From NCBI GenBank assembly GCA_039793985.1, contig JBAMMC010000037.1, positions 1-15,366 of the forward strand: a DNA stretch of 15,366 nucleotides, written 5' to 3'. The notes below the pieces were generated by a model. It ran no database searches. It saw only the letters and a program-made list of their open reading frames with translations, and was not told the origin of the DNA. Shown in pieces: positions 1 to 6,515 of the stretch (positions are counted from its first letter, which is position 1; every line of letters starts with the position of its first letter). The DNA is from ARK-14 sp002899805. Lineage in GTDB: Archaea; Thermoproteota; Thermoprotei_A; Sulfolobales; Fervidicoccaceae. A program made the position numbers and the translations under genes.

Positions 1-1
1 A

Positions 2-247
2 GCGCTGAGAGCTCTATCGGCAGGAGCGATGTATGTCCAGTTCGATAGAGCAGATCCTATGAGGCTCAAAGAGTGGGTGAGGGAAATAAGAAAGAGCTAT
101 CCCTCTGCATCGATAGGAGTCGGAGGAGGGATAACCATAGAGAATGCGAGGGAATACGCCTCTTCGGGGGTCGACGTAATAGTGACGTCCTCGATGTTCA
201 GAGCTCCTCCTCTCGACCTCACGACAAAAATGAGGAAGACCAATTAG
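2..247 (+). CDS. Quinolinate phosphoribosyltransferase family protein (NadC/ModD-like), C-terminal fragment
   Basis: The 5' end lies outside the window; the frame is open from base 2 and ends at TAG. About 81 residues remain. They match the end of the type II phosphoribosyltransferase barrel: an ALRALSAGA stretch, a strand ending QFDRADP, the phosphate-binding GGGITIENAREYASSGVDVI segment, and a tail with VTSSMFRAPPLDL. In NadC this enzyme converts quinolinate and PRPP to nicotinate mononucleotide. The VTSS...APP ending resembles ModD-like paralogues more than typical NadC, which usually reads SVGALTH, and the usual LDN motif is QFDR here. The family is clear, but the substrate (NAD synthesis or another phosphoribosyl reaction) is not. 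The gene converges on the next one. Confidence 0.7.
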   Translation, partial: ALRALSAGAMYVQFDRADPMRLKEWVREIRKSYPSASIGVGGGITIENAREYASSGVDVIVTSSMFRAPPLDLTTKMRKTN

Positions 248-308
248 CCCCTACTCTTCATCTTCTAAGCCTTTCGGGCTTCGACTGCAGAGAGCCCAAC
301 AATGAAGC

Positions 309-728
309 TCAGTTGGCGGGTGGAGCCTTCTCAATTATTTGGTCCAGGACTTTCAATACTTCTTCTTCGATATGCTTGTTCCAAAGGATCTCCGGTATGT
401 CAACGAGTAAGAAGAGCCCACTTATCAATAAGGTCTCGATTGCAGCTATAGCTATGTTCCTCTGCCAATTGGCCACTCCAACCTTCACGAGGAGACCATC
501 GGGCTGGAGCTCGAAAGTTAAGGTGAGAGCCCTATCTGAAGCGATGAGCTCCTGAAGAATTCCTCCCTTTCTCGCTTGCAGAATCCCCCTTTCTACTCCT
601 GCTACTTCCTGGACTTGCCAGCCTCCCTCCTTAAGATATTTCGATAGTTCTTCGATTACTTGAGGAATCGGTACTTTCTTATTGTACTTCCTTTCAACTG
701 ATAAGATTTTCAAAATATATCCCCACAT
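309..728 (-). CDS. Small membrane-anchored protein of unknown function
   Basis: A 139-residue protein that I do not recognise. Residues 20-90 look like a small alpha/beta domain: an amphipathic helix (IPQVIEELSKYLKEGGW) followed by several short strands. One hydrophobic segment at about 91-112 (IAIAAIETLLISGLFLLVDIP) should cross or enter the membrane. A charged amphipathic helix (EEEVLKVLDQIIEK) closes the protein. A soluble domain followed by a single membrane segment is a layout seen in many small archaeal proteins without known function. The ATG is supported by a TATA-like element about 23 bp upstream, which fits leaderless transcription. It stands alone, convergent with the phosphoribosyltransferase gene. 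Confidence 0.65.
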   Translation of the reverse strand: MWGYILKILSVERKYNKKVPIPQVIEELSKYLKEGGWQVQEVAGVERGILQARKGGILQELIASDRALTLTFELQPDGLLVKVGVANWQRNIAIAAIETLLISGLFLLVDIPEILWNKHIEEEVLKVLDQIIEKAPPAN

Positions 729-746
729 CTATTTTCAGTATATGCC

Positions 747-756
747 CCTTATAACC
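747..756 (-). promoter_or_regulatory. TATA box of the small membrane protein gene
   Basis: On the minus strand this reads GGTTATAAGG, centred about 23 bp upstream of the ATG at 728. That spacing puts transcription start at or next to the start codon, as in leaderless archaeal transcripts. Confidence 0.45.
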
Positions 757-819
757 TTCTCAGTTCACATTAGTTGACCAATCGGACCGTTCCGAAACAA
801 TTTGAAAGCCGAAATCTAT

Positions 820-849
820 ATGGATAATATTAGAGAAAAGAATAAAAGG
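820..849 (+). promoter_or_regulatory. Candidate promoter elements upstream of the aCPSF1/FttA gene
   Basis: Two AT-rich archaeal TATA-like elements occur in this gap. One is GATAATATTA at 823-832, which would start transcription near 853. The other is GAATAAAAGG at 840-849, after a purine-rich BRE-like stretch, which would start it near 870. Either choice gives a leader of about 108-125 nt, long for an archaeon with many leaderless genes. The sequence alone does not decide between them. Confidence 0.35.
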
Positions 850-854
850 CGATC

Positions 855-899
855 ATGATAAGAGCTTTTACATTGAAGCAGTTTGTTTACGTGGTCTAG
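855..899 (+). other. Possible 14-codon leader ORF ahead of the aCPSF1/FttA gene
   Basis: An ATG at 855 opens a frame that reads MIRAFTLKQFVYVV and ends in TAG at 897-899. If transcription starts near 853 from the element at 823-832, this ATG would be leaderless at the 5' end of the mRNA. It lies directly ahead of the two competing hairpins. No Shine-Dalgarno is seen and so short a frame can arise by chance, so this is a candidate only. Confidence 0.18.
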
Positions 900-915
900 A
901 TTTCGAGAATACCTT

Positions 916-949
916 CCCAGCCTTCGAACTTCTGGCTGGGTGGCCAGAA
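916..949 (+). promoter_or_regulatory. Two mutually exclusive hairpins in the aCPSF1/FttA leader
   Basis: CCCAGCC (916-922) pairs perfectly with GGCTGGG (934-940), leaving an 11-nt loop. TTCTGGC (930-936) pairs perfectly with GCCAGAA (943-949), leaving a 6-nt loop. The stems share bases 934-936, so only one can form at a time. They end 11 nt before the purine-rich GGAGAG (961-966) that may act as ribosome-binding site. Two 7-bp perfect stems in 34 nt look like an RNA switch or protein-binding site, but function is inferred. Confidence 0.35.
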
Positions 950-977
950 AGCTGAAAAGCGGAGAGAGTGTTGAATT

Positions 978-2918
978 ATGAACTCAAATATTGCAAAGAG
1001 AGCAAGCTCAATAGCTAAGCTTAGGAACTCCATAATATCGCTTGTCCCGCAGGAGGCAATGATGACTTCCATAGAATTCGAGGGGCCAGAAATTGCCATT
1101 TATGTGAAGAACCCAGGCATACTCCTTGAACAAATGGGGATCATTAGGGAAATAGCGAAGACAATAAGAAAGAGAGTAGTCATAAGGACCGACCCAGAAA
1201 TAAGGAAATCGAAGGAGGAGGCAAAGAAGATAATAGCTGAGCTCGTCCCAAAGGAGGCGGAGATCAAGGCGATAGAGTTCGACGAAGTTCTCGGTGATGT
1301 GATAATAAAGGCCGAGAAACCCGGCCTCGTCATAGGAAAGGGAGGAAACATAAGGAGAGACATAATAATAAAGACGGGATGGAGACCCGTTATAATAAGA
1401 GCTCCCCCAACTTCTTCGAAGATCCTCGACGGTATTCTATCGCAGCTCATAGGAGAGAGCAGCTACAGAAGATCTTTCTTGAGGAGCATAGGGGAAAGGA
1501 TCCACAGAGACCCCCTCTTCAAGGTGAGAGGGGTCAGGATAACTGCCCTCGGAGGCTTCCAGGAGGTCGGAAGATCTGCTATTCTAGTTGAAACTGAAGA
1601 GAGCAGAATACTCCTCGATGCAGGGGCAGGACCGGGAGCATCGAGCTTTCCCGATATGGCTCCTAGGTTCGATGTGGAGCAACTTAAGCTAGAAGAGCTA
1701 GATGCTGTCGTGATCTCTCATGCCCATCTCGATCATGTAGGCATGTTGCCAATTCTCTTCAAGTATGGTTACAATGGACCAGTCTATGCAACAAAAGCAA
1801 CGAGGGACATAATGGTATTGACGCAACTGGATTATTTGGACATTATGACGAGAGAGGGAAGGATACCGCCTTATACGCAGAGAGAGATAAGAAAGGAGAT
1901 ACTCCATACTATAACAGTAGAATATGGAGACGTTACTGATATAGCCCCAGACGTTAGACTGACTCTATATGATGCAGGACACATTCTCGGATCTGCGATG
2001 GTGCATCTGCACATAGGGAACGGAATGCATAACATAGTCTACACGGGAGACTTCAAATATGCACACACAAGGCTACTCAGCAAAGCTAACGACAAGTTCC
2101 CCAGAGTCGAGACCCTCATAATGGAGAGCACTTATGGAGAAACGAAGCTCCCCTCCAGAGCTGAGGCCGAAGCCAACCTCCTCTCAATAATAAAGAAAAC
2201 GGCTGAGAGAGGAGGAAAGACCCTGATACCAATAATGTCTGTTGGGAGGGGGCAGGAGATAATGCTTGTAATAGCAGAAGCTCTTAAGACTGGAGCGCTG
2301 CCACCAATGCCCGTATACATAGAGGGGATGGTCACTGAGGTAACAGCTATACATACTCATTATCCTGAGCTCATGTCCCCAGCGGTGGAGAGAGCAATTC
2401 ATGCGGGGGAGAATCCGTTCTACAATGAGAACTTCATCGTTGTTCAGGACAGAGATAAGAGGCAAGAAATAGCTGAGGGCGAACCTTCTGTGATCCTGGC
2501 TACAAGCGGAATGCTCAATGGAGGACCAAGCGTAGAATATCTTAAGCTGCTAGCAGAGGATCAGAGGAATTCTCTGGTATTCGTGAGCTTCCAAGTAGAG
2601 GGAACGCTTGGGAGGAAAATAAAGGATGGACAGAGGGAACTCACACTCATGAGTAACGACGGAAAGCTTGTACCAGTAAAGGTCAACATGGAGGTCCACT
2701 CGGTTGAAGGTTTCAGCGGACACAGCGATAGAAACGAATTGCTTCACTTCCTTGAAAACATAGAGCCAAAACCGAGGAATATAATACTGAATCACGGAGA
2801 GCCATCAGCAATAACTCAATTGATGTCCGCGATAGAGAAGAAAAAGTATTCAGTCAAATGGTTGAATGGGGCAAGAATATATGCCCCTTACAACCTGGAA
2901 TCAGTCCTCCTCCTCTAG
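978..2918 (+). CDS. KH/beta-CASP ribonuclease aCPSF1 (FttA), transcription termination factor
   Basis: A 646-residue protein, full length for archaeal aCPSF1. Two KH domains lie in the first 180 residues; the second carries the GxxG loop (GLVIGKGGN, 116-124). The metallo-beta-lactamase core follows with HAHLDH at 248-253, H335 (DAGHILGSA) and D358 (YTGDFK). The beta-CASP insertion and motifs include E383 (MESTYG), H582 (FSGHSD) and H606 (LNHGEPS). All zinc-binding residues expected for an active nuclease are present. In archaea this enzyme cleaves nascent RNA 3' ends and terminates transcription with RNA polymerase and Spt4/5. An in-frame TGA just upstream (972-974) excludes a longer start; the ATG follows GGAGAG at 11 nt. 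Its 3' end overlaps the convergent PUA gene by 4 nt. Confidence 0.95.
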   Translation: MNSNIAKRASSIAKLRNSIISLVPQEAMMTSIEFEGPEIAIYVKNPGILLEQMGIIREIAKTIRKRVVIRTDPEIRKSKEEAKKIIAELVPKEAEIKAIEFDEVLGDVIIKAEKPGLVIGKGGNIRRDIIIKTGWRPVIIRAPPTSSKILDGILSQLIGESSYRRSFLRSIGERIHRDPLFKVRGVRITALGGFQEVGRSAILVETEESRILLDAGAGPGASSFPDMAPRFDVEQLKLEELDAVVISHAHLDHVGMLPILFKYGYNGPVYATKATRDIMVLTQLDYLDIMTREGRIPPYTQREIRKEILHTITVEYGDVTDIAPDVRLTLYDAGHILGSAMVHLHIGNGMHNIVYTGDFKYAHTRLLSKANDKFPRVETLIMESTYGETKLPSRAEAEANLLSIIKKTAERGGKTLIPIMSVGRGQEIMLVIAEALKTGALPPMPVYIEGMVTEVTAIHTHYPELMSPAVERAIHAGENPFYNENFIVVQDRDKRQEIAEGEPSVILATSGMLNGGPSVEYLKLLAEDQRNSLVFVSFQVEGTLGRKIKDGQRELTLMSNDGKLVPVKVNMEVHSVEGFSGHSDRNELLHFLENIEPKPRNIILNHGEPSAITQLMSAIEKKKYSVKWLNGARIYAPYNLESVLLL

Positions 2919-3388
2919 AGCTCCTTCCATAGTTTGTCCCCTACATGGTGGAGGCTCTCGGCTACTTTCCCCCTCTTCATCTCCTTTATCTCATCCGAGG
3001 AGAATATCGCTTTCATAATTGCGAGCGGAATTTTCCTCTCCTCTTCTGCGACAATTACTATGGAACCTTTGGGAAATGTCCCCTCTATGGAGACTATCCC
3101 CGGAGCCATTAGATCAGCGCCACCTGAGATCGGTTTCACTGCTCCTTTATTCACTATTATTCTCGGGATTCCCAGATTCTCCCCTCCATGCTTAAGAAGC
3201 CATTTCAGCAGGGGGACAAACTCTCCATTAACCTCGCATATAGCTGGAACGCCGTCGAAAATATAGCACTTCTTCCCCTCATCTTCCATCAACTCCACTG
3301 TCTCAGGAACTGAAGATAGGCCAAGCTTCTCACTCAACAACTCCTCAAGAGTATTTCTGTCTTTTTTGGATAGTCTGTGCCTCTTCAA
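2915..3388 (-). CDS. PUA-domain RNA-binding protein (archaeal MCT-1/Tma20-like)
   Basis: A 157-residue protein. The N-terminal part (LKRHRLSKKDRN...) is the pre-PUA domain. The C-terminal part is a PUA domain with IVNKGAVKPISGGADLMAPGIV, a KGSIVIVAEEE strand pair, and the tail KGKVAESLHHVGDKLWKEL (written RGKVAESLHHVGDKLW here). This matches archaeal homologues of MCT-1/Tma20, which in eukaryotes act on the ribosome with DENR in recycling and reinitiation; the archaeal role is less certain. I chose the TTG at 3388 because AAGGAGA lies 9 nt upstream and family members begin just before the KRHxLSKK motif. The frame is open 43 codons further, to an ATG at 3517, but that would overlap the divergent LSm gene. 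Confidence 0.85.
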   Translation of the reverse strand: MKRHRLSKKDRNTLEELLSEKLGLSSVPETVELMEDEGKKCYIFDGVPAICEVNGEFVPLLKWLLKHGGENLGIPRIIVNKGAVKPISGGADLMAPGIVSIEGTFPKGSIVIVAEEERKIPLAIMKAIFSSDEIKEMKRGKVAESLHHVGDKLWKEL

Positions 3389-3397
3389 ATGTGAGCA

Positions 3398-3404
3398 TCT
3401 CCTT
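3398..3404 (-). promoter_or_regulatory. Ribosome-binding site that fixes the TTG start of the PUA gene
   Basis: AAGGAGA on the minus strand, 9 nt before TTG at 3388. It is a strong match to the archaeal anti-Shine-Dalgarno sequence and argues against the longer ATG start at 3517. Confidence 0.6.
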
Positions 3405-3436
3405 GACTGGCTAATGTTTATTAATTCGTTATGAGC

Positions 3437-3446
3437 GATTAAAATC
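3437..3446. promoter_or_regulatory. Shared AT-rich promoter core between the PUA and LSm genes
   Basis: GATTAAAATC has inverted GATT/AATC arms, so it offers a TATA-like core on both strands. For LSm it would start transcription near 3467, about 20 nt before the ATG. For the PUA gene it would start near 3415, upstream of its ribosome-binding site. An alternative element, TTTATTAAT at about 3417-3425, would start the PUA transcript too close to that site. Confidence 0.35.
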
Positions 3447-3486
3447 CTTGAGCTTTGCTCTATTTCCGATTGAAATGGTGAGCGTA

Positions 3487-3717
3487 ATGAGTGATACTGC
3501 ACATAAGATACTTTCAAGCTCAGTTGGGCAGATAGTGCTGGTCAAGCTGAAAGGTAACAAGGAAGTGAGAGGTAGACTGAAAAGCTATGACCACCACCTT
3601 AACATAGTCCTGGAGGATGCCGAGGAACTATATCCTGATGGGCAGCCAAGGAAGCTTGGGACTGTTATCATAAGAGGAGATAATGTGATAATAGTTTCAC
3701 CAGCTTCCGGCATTTGA
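3487..3717 (+). CDS. Sm-like archaeal protein (SmAP/LSm)
   Basis: A 76-residue protein forming one Sm fold. Sm1 spans about residues 15-45 and ends in SYDHHLNIVLEDAEE, with D35 and N39 at the uridine-binding loop positions. Sm2 is IIRGDNVIIV at 61-70 with the R-G-D loop. SmAPs assemble into heptameric rings that bind U-rich RNA. An upstream in-frame ATG exists at 3475, and the frame opens from 3448, but GGTGA at 3477-3481 ends 5 nt before ATG 3487 and family members start near this point. L37e follows 11 nt after the stop, an arrangement common in archaea that ties the protein to the translation apparatus. Confidence 0.93.
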   Translation: MSDTAHKILSSSVGQIVLVKLKGNKEVRGRLKSYDHHLNIVLEDAEELYPDGQPRKLGTVIIRGDNVIIVSPASGI

Positions 3718-3728
3718 GGTGACCTGCA

Positions 3729-3917
3729 GTGGTGAAGGGAACGACTTCTATGGGGAAGCACTCCAGAGGCTATACCCATATAAGATGCAGGAGATGCGGA
3801 AGAAACAGCTTCAATGTAGCTAAGGGCTACTGTGCTGCATGTGGCTTCGGCAGATCCAGGAGAATAAGGAGATATTCCTGGCAGAGCAAAAAAGTGAACA
3901 AGGTCAGGGTCATCTAA
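3729..3917 (+). CDS. rpl37e: Large-subunit ribosomal protein L37e (eL37)
   Basis: A 62-residue basic zinc-ribbon protein of normal length. It has the family start (KGTTSMGKHSRG), the zinc-binding cysteines C20, C23, C35 and C38 (RCRRCGR and CAACGFG), and the conserved RRYSWQSKK. It binds 23S rRNA in the 50S subunit. The start is GTG at 3729, 6 nt after GAGGTGA, which itself overlaps the LSm stop codon; a second GTG follows immediately. Co-transcription with LSm is likely. Its 3' end overlaps the convergent reductase gene by 8 nt. Confidence 0.95.
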   Translation: MVKGTTSMGKHSRGYTHIRCRRCGRNSFNVAKGYCAACGFGRSRRIRRYSWQSKKVNKVRVI

Positions 3918-4581
3918 CTGGAGAGTACTTAAGAACGATTTCATTTCCGCATTCACACAATTTCCATTCGATCAGCTTGAGCTCGAGACCGGGAAAAGGA
4001 AAGCTTCCTCCAGAGACTGGAGAATATTTTGAACCCCCTAGAATTCTTGGAACAATTGTAATATAGTACTCATCAACCAAGTTTTCGCTGAAAAAGTGGT
4101 AGTTTGTCTTTCCACCCCCTAGCACGAGGACTTTTTCGATACCCATCCCTTCGAGTAGCTTAATCAGTTCTGCTATCCTTATCTTCCCTTCTTTGTCCTG
4201 CTCCAGAGGAACCACTTCAGCACCAGCTTCAACTAACTTCCCTACTTTATCTTCCCTCTCCAATAGAGACCTTCTTGAAGTTATGACTAGGATAGGTCCC
4301 TTCTTCGAAGAATAAATCCGCCTCCGGGGATCCGTTCTGAGGGATGGATCTATGATCACTCTGAGCGGTTTCCCAGAAGAACCAGGAGGCATAAACGAAA
4401 TGTCAGTATTCATAACAGTTTCGGCACCGATCACTACCGCATCTGCCCACCTCATATGTAAATATAGCCTCTCCCTCTCATATGGGCAGAGGGGATACCA
4501 TTCTCCCTCTTCATCCGCAGTTTTACCGTCTGCTGTCATGGCCATTGATATCCTTACCTTCAATTCAGGAACACCAAGCAT
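3910..4581 (-). CDS. RibD C-terminal-type reductase (ArfC/RIB7-like), riboflavin pathway
   Basis: A 223-residue stand-alone reductase domain without the deaminase half found in bacterial RibD, as is usual in archaea. The family reduces 2,5-diamino-6-ribosylamino-pyrimidinone 5'-phosphate with NAD(P)H in riboflavin/F420 precursor synthesis. Family landmarks are SMAMTADGKTA (12-22), VVIGAETVMNTD (49-60), RVIIDPSLRTD (74-84) and VLVLGGGKTN (151-160), followed by ENLVDEYYITIVPRILGGSKY. The Glu usually before the GGG loop is Leu (L154), a mild deviation. The ATG at 4581 is supported by a TATA-like element about 23 bp upstream (leaderless). It diverges from adenosylhomocysteinase across 42 bp. Confidence 0.85.
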   Translation of the reverse strand: MLGVPELKVRISMAMTADGKTADEEGEWYPLCPYERERLYLHMRWADAVVIGAETVMNTDISFMPPGSSGKPLRVIIDPSLRTDPRRRIYSSKKGPILVITSRRSLLEREDKVGKLVEAGAEVVPLEQDKEGKIRIAELIKLLEGMGIEKVLVLGGGKTNYHFFSENLVDEYYITIVPRILGGSKYSPVSGGSFPFPGLELKLIEWKLCECGNEIVLKYSPVR

Positions 4582-4623
4582 TTATTATCAAGCATGGGGA
4601 AATAAGTCACTCGGTGGTTCAGA
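4582..4623. promoter_or_regulatory. 42-bp divergent promoter between the reductase and adenosylhomocysteinase genes
   Basis: For the minus-strand gene, ACTTATTT (about 4601-4608) sits 23 bp from the ATG at 4581. For the plus-strand gene, TTTATTA (4581-4587) could start transcription near 4610 and leaves GGTG (4613-4616) as a ribosome-binding site 7 nt before ATG 4624. That plus-strand TATA touches the start codon of the reductase, so the two promoters would be interleaved. Confidence 0.4.
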
Positions 4624-5874
4624 ATGCCTGAGTTCTGGATTGCTGATTTGGGAAAGAGGGACGAGGGAAAGATGCAGATAGAGTGGGCGGAGAGAAACAT
4701 GCCAGTACTGCTTTCTCTGAGAAAGAAGTATTCTGGGAAACAACCCCTTCGGAATATGAAGGTCTCTGCCTGTCTCCATGTTACCAAGGAGACAGCTGTC
4801 CTGGTGAGAACTCTCGTATCTTGGGGAGCAGAAGTTTTCTTGGCAGCAAGCAACCCCCTCTCAACACAAGATGAGATCGCCGCAGCTTTAGTTGATGAGG
4901 GCGTGAATGTCTTCGCAAAAAGAGGGGAAAGCACCGAGGAGTATTTCAATGCCATAAAGATCCTGGCTGAGAAGAAGCCGGATATAGTTATTGACGATGG
5001 GGGTGATCTCCATGCATATTTGCACGAAAAGGCAAGGGAAATAGCAGAGAGCGTGAAGGGAGGTACTGAGGAGACTACTACCGGGGTAATGAGACTGAGG
5101 TCCTTGGAGAGAGAGGGCCGCTTAATTTACCCCGTGTTTGCCGTCAATGATGCTCTCACAAAGCACATGTTCGATAACAGGTATGGAACAGGGCAAAGCA
5201 CAATAGATGGTCTGCTTAGGGCTACAAATATGTTAATAGCGGGAAAGACCGTAGTAGTTGCTGGCTACGGTTGGGTAGGGAAAGGGATAGCATCGAGAGC
5301 CAGAGGAATGGGAGCTAGAGTCATAATTACTGAAGTCGACCCAGTGAGAGCCCTCGAGGCTGTGATGGATGGATATGAAGTTATGCCAATGTCAAAGGCA
5401 GCTGAAGTGGGGGATGTTTTCATAACAGCTACTGGGAACAAGGATGTGATAAGGTGGGAGCATATGAAGAAGATGAAGGATGGTGTTGTCTTAGGAAACA
5501 GTGGTCACTTCAACGTCGAGGTGAGCGTGAGCGAACTCGAAAAGAACTCTGAAGGCTGGAGGGAAATAAGGAAGAACCTGAGGGAGTACAGGCTGAAGGG
5601 CGGAAAGAAGCTCTATCTTGTCGGAGAGGGGAGGCTGATGAACCTTGTTGCTGCTGAGGGGCATCCAAGCGAGGTGATGGATATGAGCTTCGCAAACCAA
5701 GCGCTAGCGGCAAAGCTCATAGCAGAATCTGAGAAACTTGAACCCAGAGTACTTACAGTTCCCAGAGAGCTTGACTATGAGATAGCTTCGTTGAAGCTGG
5801 AAGCAATGGGAATTGAGATAGACTCTTTGACTGAGGATCAGAAGAGGTACGTACAGTCTTGGAGGCTGGAGTGA
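4624..5874 (+). CDS. ahcY: S-adenosyl-L-homocysteine hydrolase
   Basis: A 416-residue protein of normal archaeal length. It reversibly hydrolyses S-adenosylhomocysteine to adenosine and homocysteine, removing the inhibitory product of methyltransferases. Signatures include MQIEWAERNMP, ACLHVTKETAVL, SNPLSTQD (77-83), DDGGDLH (124-130), the EETTTGV segment (149-155), and the NAD-binding VVAGYGWVGKG (211-221). GNSGHFNVE and MDMSFANQAL close the substrate domain. The C-terminus (LTEDQKRYVQSW) is the short archaeal form. The ATG matches the family N-terminus. Its TGA overlaps the translin ATG by one base, indicating an operon with translational coupling. Confidence 0.95.
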   Translation: MPEFWIADLGKRDEGKMQIEWAERNMPVLLSLRKKYSGKQPLRNMKVSACLHVTKETAVLVRTLVSWGAEVFLAASNPLSTQDEIAAALVDEGVNVFAKRGESTEEYFNAIKILAEKKPDIVIDDGGDLHAYLHEKAREIAESVKGGTEETTTGVMRLRSLEREGRLIYPVFAVNDALTKHMFDNRYGTGQSTIDGLLRATNMLIAGKTVVVAGYGWVGKGIASRARGMGARVIITEVDPVRALEAVMDGYEVMPMSKAAEVGDVFITATGNKDVIRWEHMKKMKDGVVLGNSGHFNVEVSVSELEKNSEGWREIRKNLREYRLKGGKKLYLVGEGRLMNLVAAEGHPSEVMDMSFANQALAAKLIAESEKLEPRVLTVPRELDYEIASLKLEAMGIEIDSLTEDQKRYVQSWRLE

Positions 5875-6515
5875 TGGAGAGGATATTCGAGGAAGTGAAG
5901 AGCTTCCTCGACGAGAGGGATGCTGCTAGGGAGTCGATGTTGAGCAAGGGGAGGGAAATAATCAGACTATCCGGCTCCGCCATATCGAAGATGGTTACTG
6001 GAGATATGGAGGAGGCGGAGAGGATCTTAGAAGATATGAGGAAAACTGCCACTGAGATGGTCAAGTCACTGCAGAATTATCCTGAGCTCCTCAACTCCCC
6101 TCCTTCCTGGAGCGCCCTCGCAGAATATACCGAAGCCGAAGCTCTGTACAGAGTTCTGAAGGACGGAGCAGTTCCTCCTCCTGAAGACCTAGGGATATCT
6201 CCGGTTCCATATGTCCTCGGGCTCGCAGATCTCATAGGAGAGCTGAGGAGAGTGGCTCTGGAGGAGGTCAAGAGAGGGGAATTAGAGAGAGCCTGGCTCC
6301 ATCTCCGAAAGATGGAAGAGCTCTACTCTCTCCTCTCTCCCCTCGATTACCCCGATGCTTTAATTCCAGGTTTAAGGCATAAAGTAGATGTGGCCAGAAG
6401 ACTAATAGATGATACTAAGTACTTCCTCATTGATATGGAGAGCAGGCTCAAGTTAGAAAAGGCGCTCAAGGATGCGGTGAGGGGGGCTGCGGGAAGAAGC
6501 TTTGCTGAACATTGA
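5874..6515 (+). CDS. Translin/TRAX family protein
   Basis: A 213-residue, almost all-helical protein. It has the translin-family start, with a long helix carrying REIIRLSGSAISKM. The central ADLIGELRRVALEEVKRGE matches the segment bearing catalytic acidic residues in TRAX, and the C-terminal KVDVARRLIDDTKYFLIDME resembles the last translin helices. Eukaryotic translin-TRAX (C3PO) is an octameric RNase, and archaeal homologues form similar shells with RNase activity. Here the DLxGELRR acidic cluster and DD of RLIDD are retained. I chose ATG 5874 over an in-frame TTG at 5859 because GGAGG (5861-5865) lies 8 nt upstream of the ATG. It overlaps adenosylhomocysteinase by 1 nt and SfsA by 14 nt. 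Confidence 0.8.
   Translation: MERIFEEVKSFLDERDAARESMLSKGREIIRLSGSAISKMVTGDMEEAERILEDMRKTATEMVKSLQNYPELLNSPPSWSALAEYTEAEALYRVLKDGAVPPPEDLGISPVPYVLGLADLIGELRRVALEEVKRGELERAWLHLRKMEELYSLLSPLDYPDALIPGLRHKVDVARRLIDDTKYFLIDMESRLKLEKALKDAVRGAAGRSFAEH

Noticed and set aside
267..281. Hairpin AAGCC-TTTCG-GGCTT as an intrinsic terminator between convergent genes
   Set aside because: The stem is only 5 bp and no T-tract follows on either strand; it may be chance.
855..955. C/D box guide RNA candidate (ATGATAA near 855, CTGA near 952)
   Set aside because: The C box is imperfect and the boxes are about 100 nt apart, far longer than archaeal C/D RNAs; no internal C'/D' pair was seen.
896..1099. Open frame on the minus strand across the aCPSF1 leader and 5' end
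   Set aside because: It runs opposite the well-supported aCPSF1 coding region, has no ribosome-binding site and no recognisable protein features.
3448..3486. Longer N-terminus of the LSm protein from ATG 3448 or 3475
   Set aside because: The extra residues are not typical of SmAPs, and GGTGA is correctly placed only for ATG 3487.
4560..4955. Long minus-strand frame opposite the start of ahcY
   Set aside because: It is antisense to a clearly conserved enzyme, and its translation is low-complexity without family signatures.
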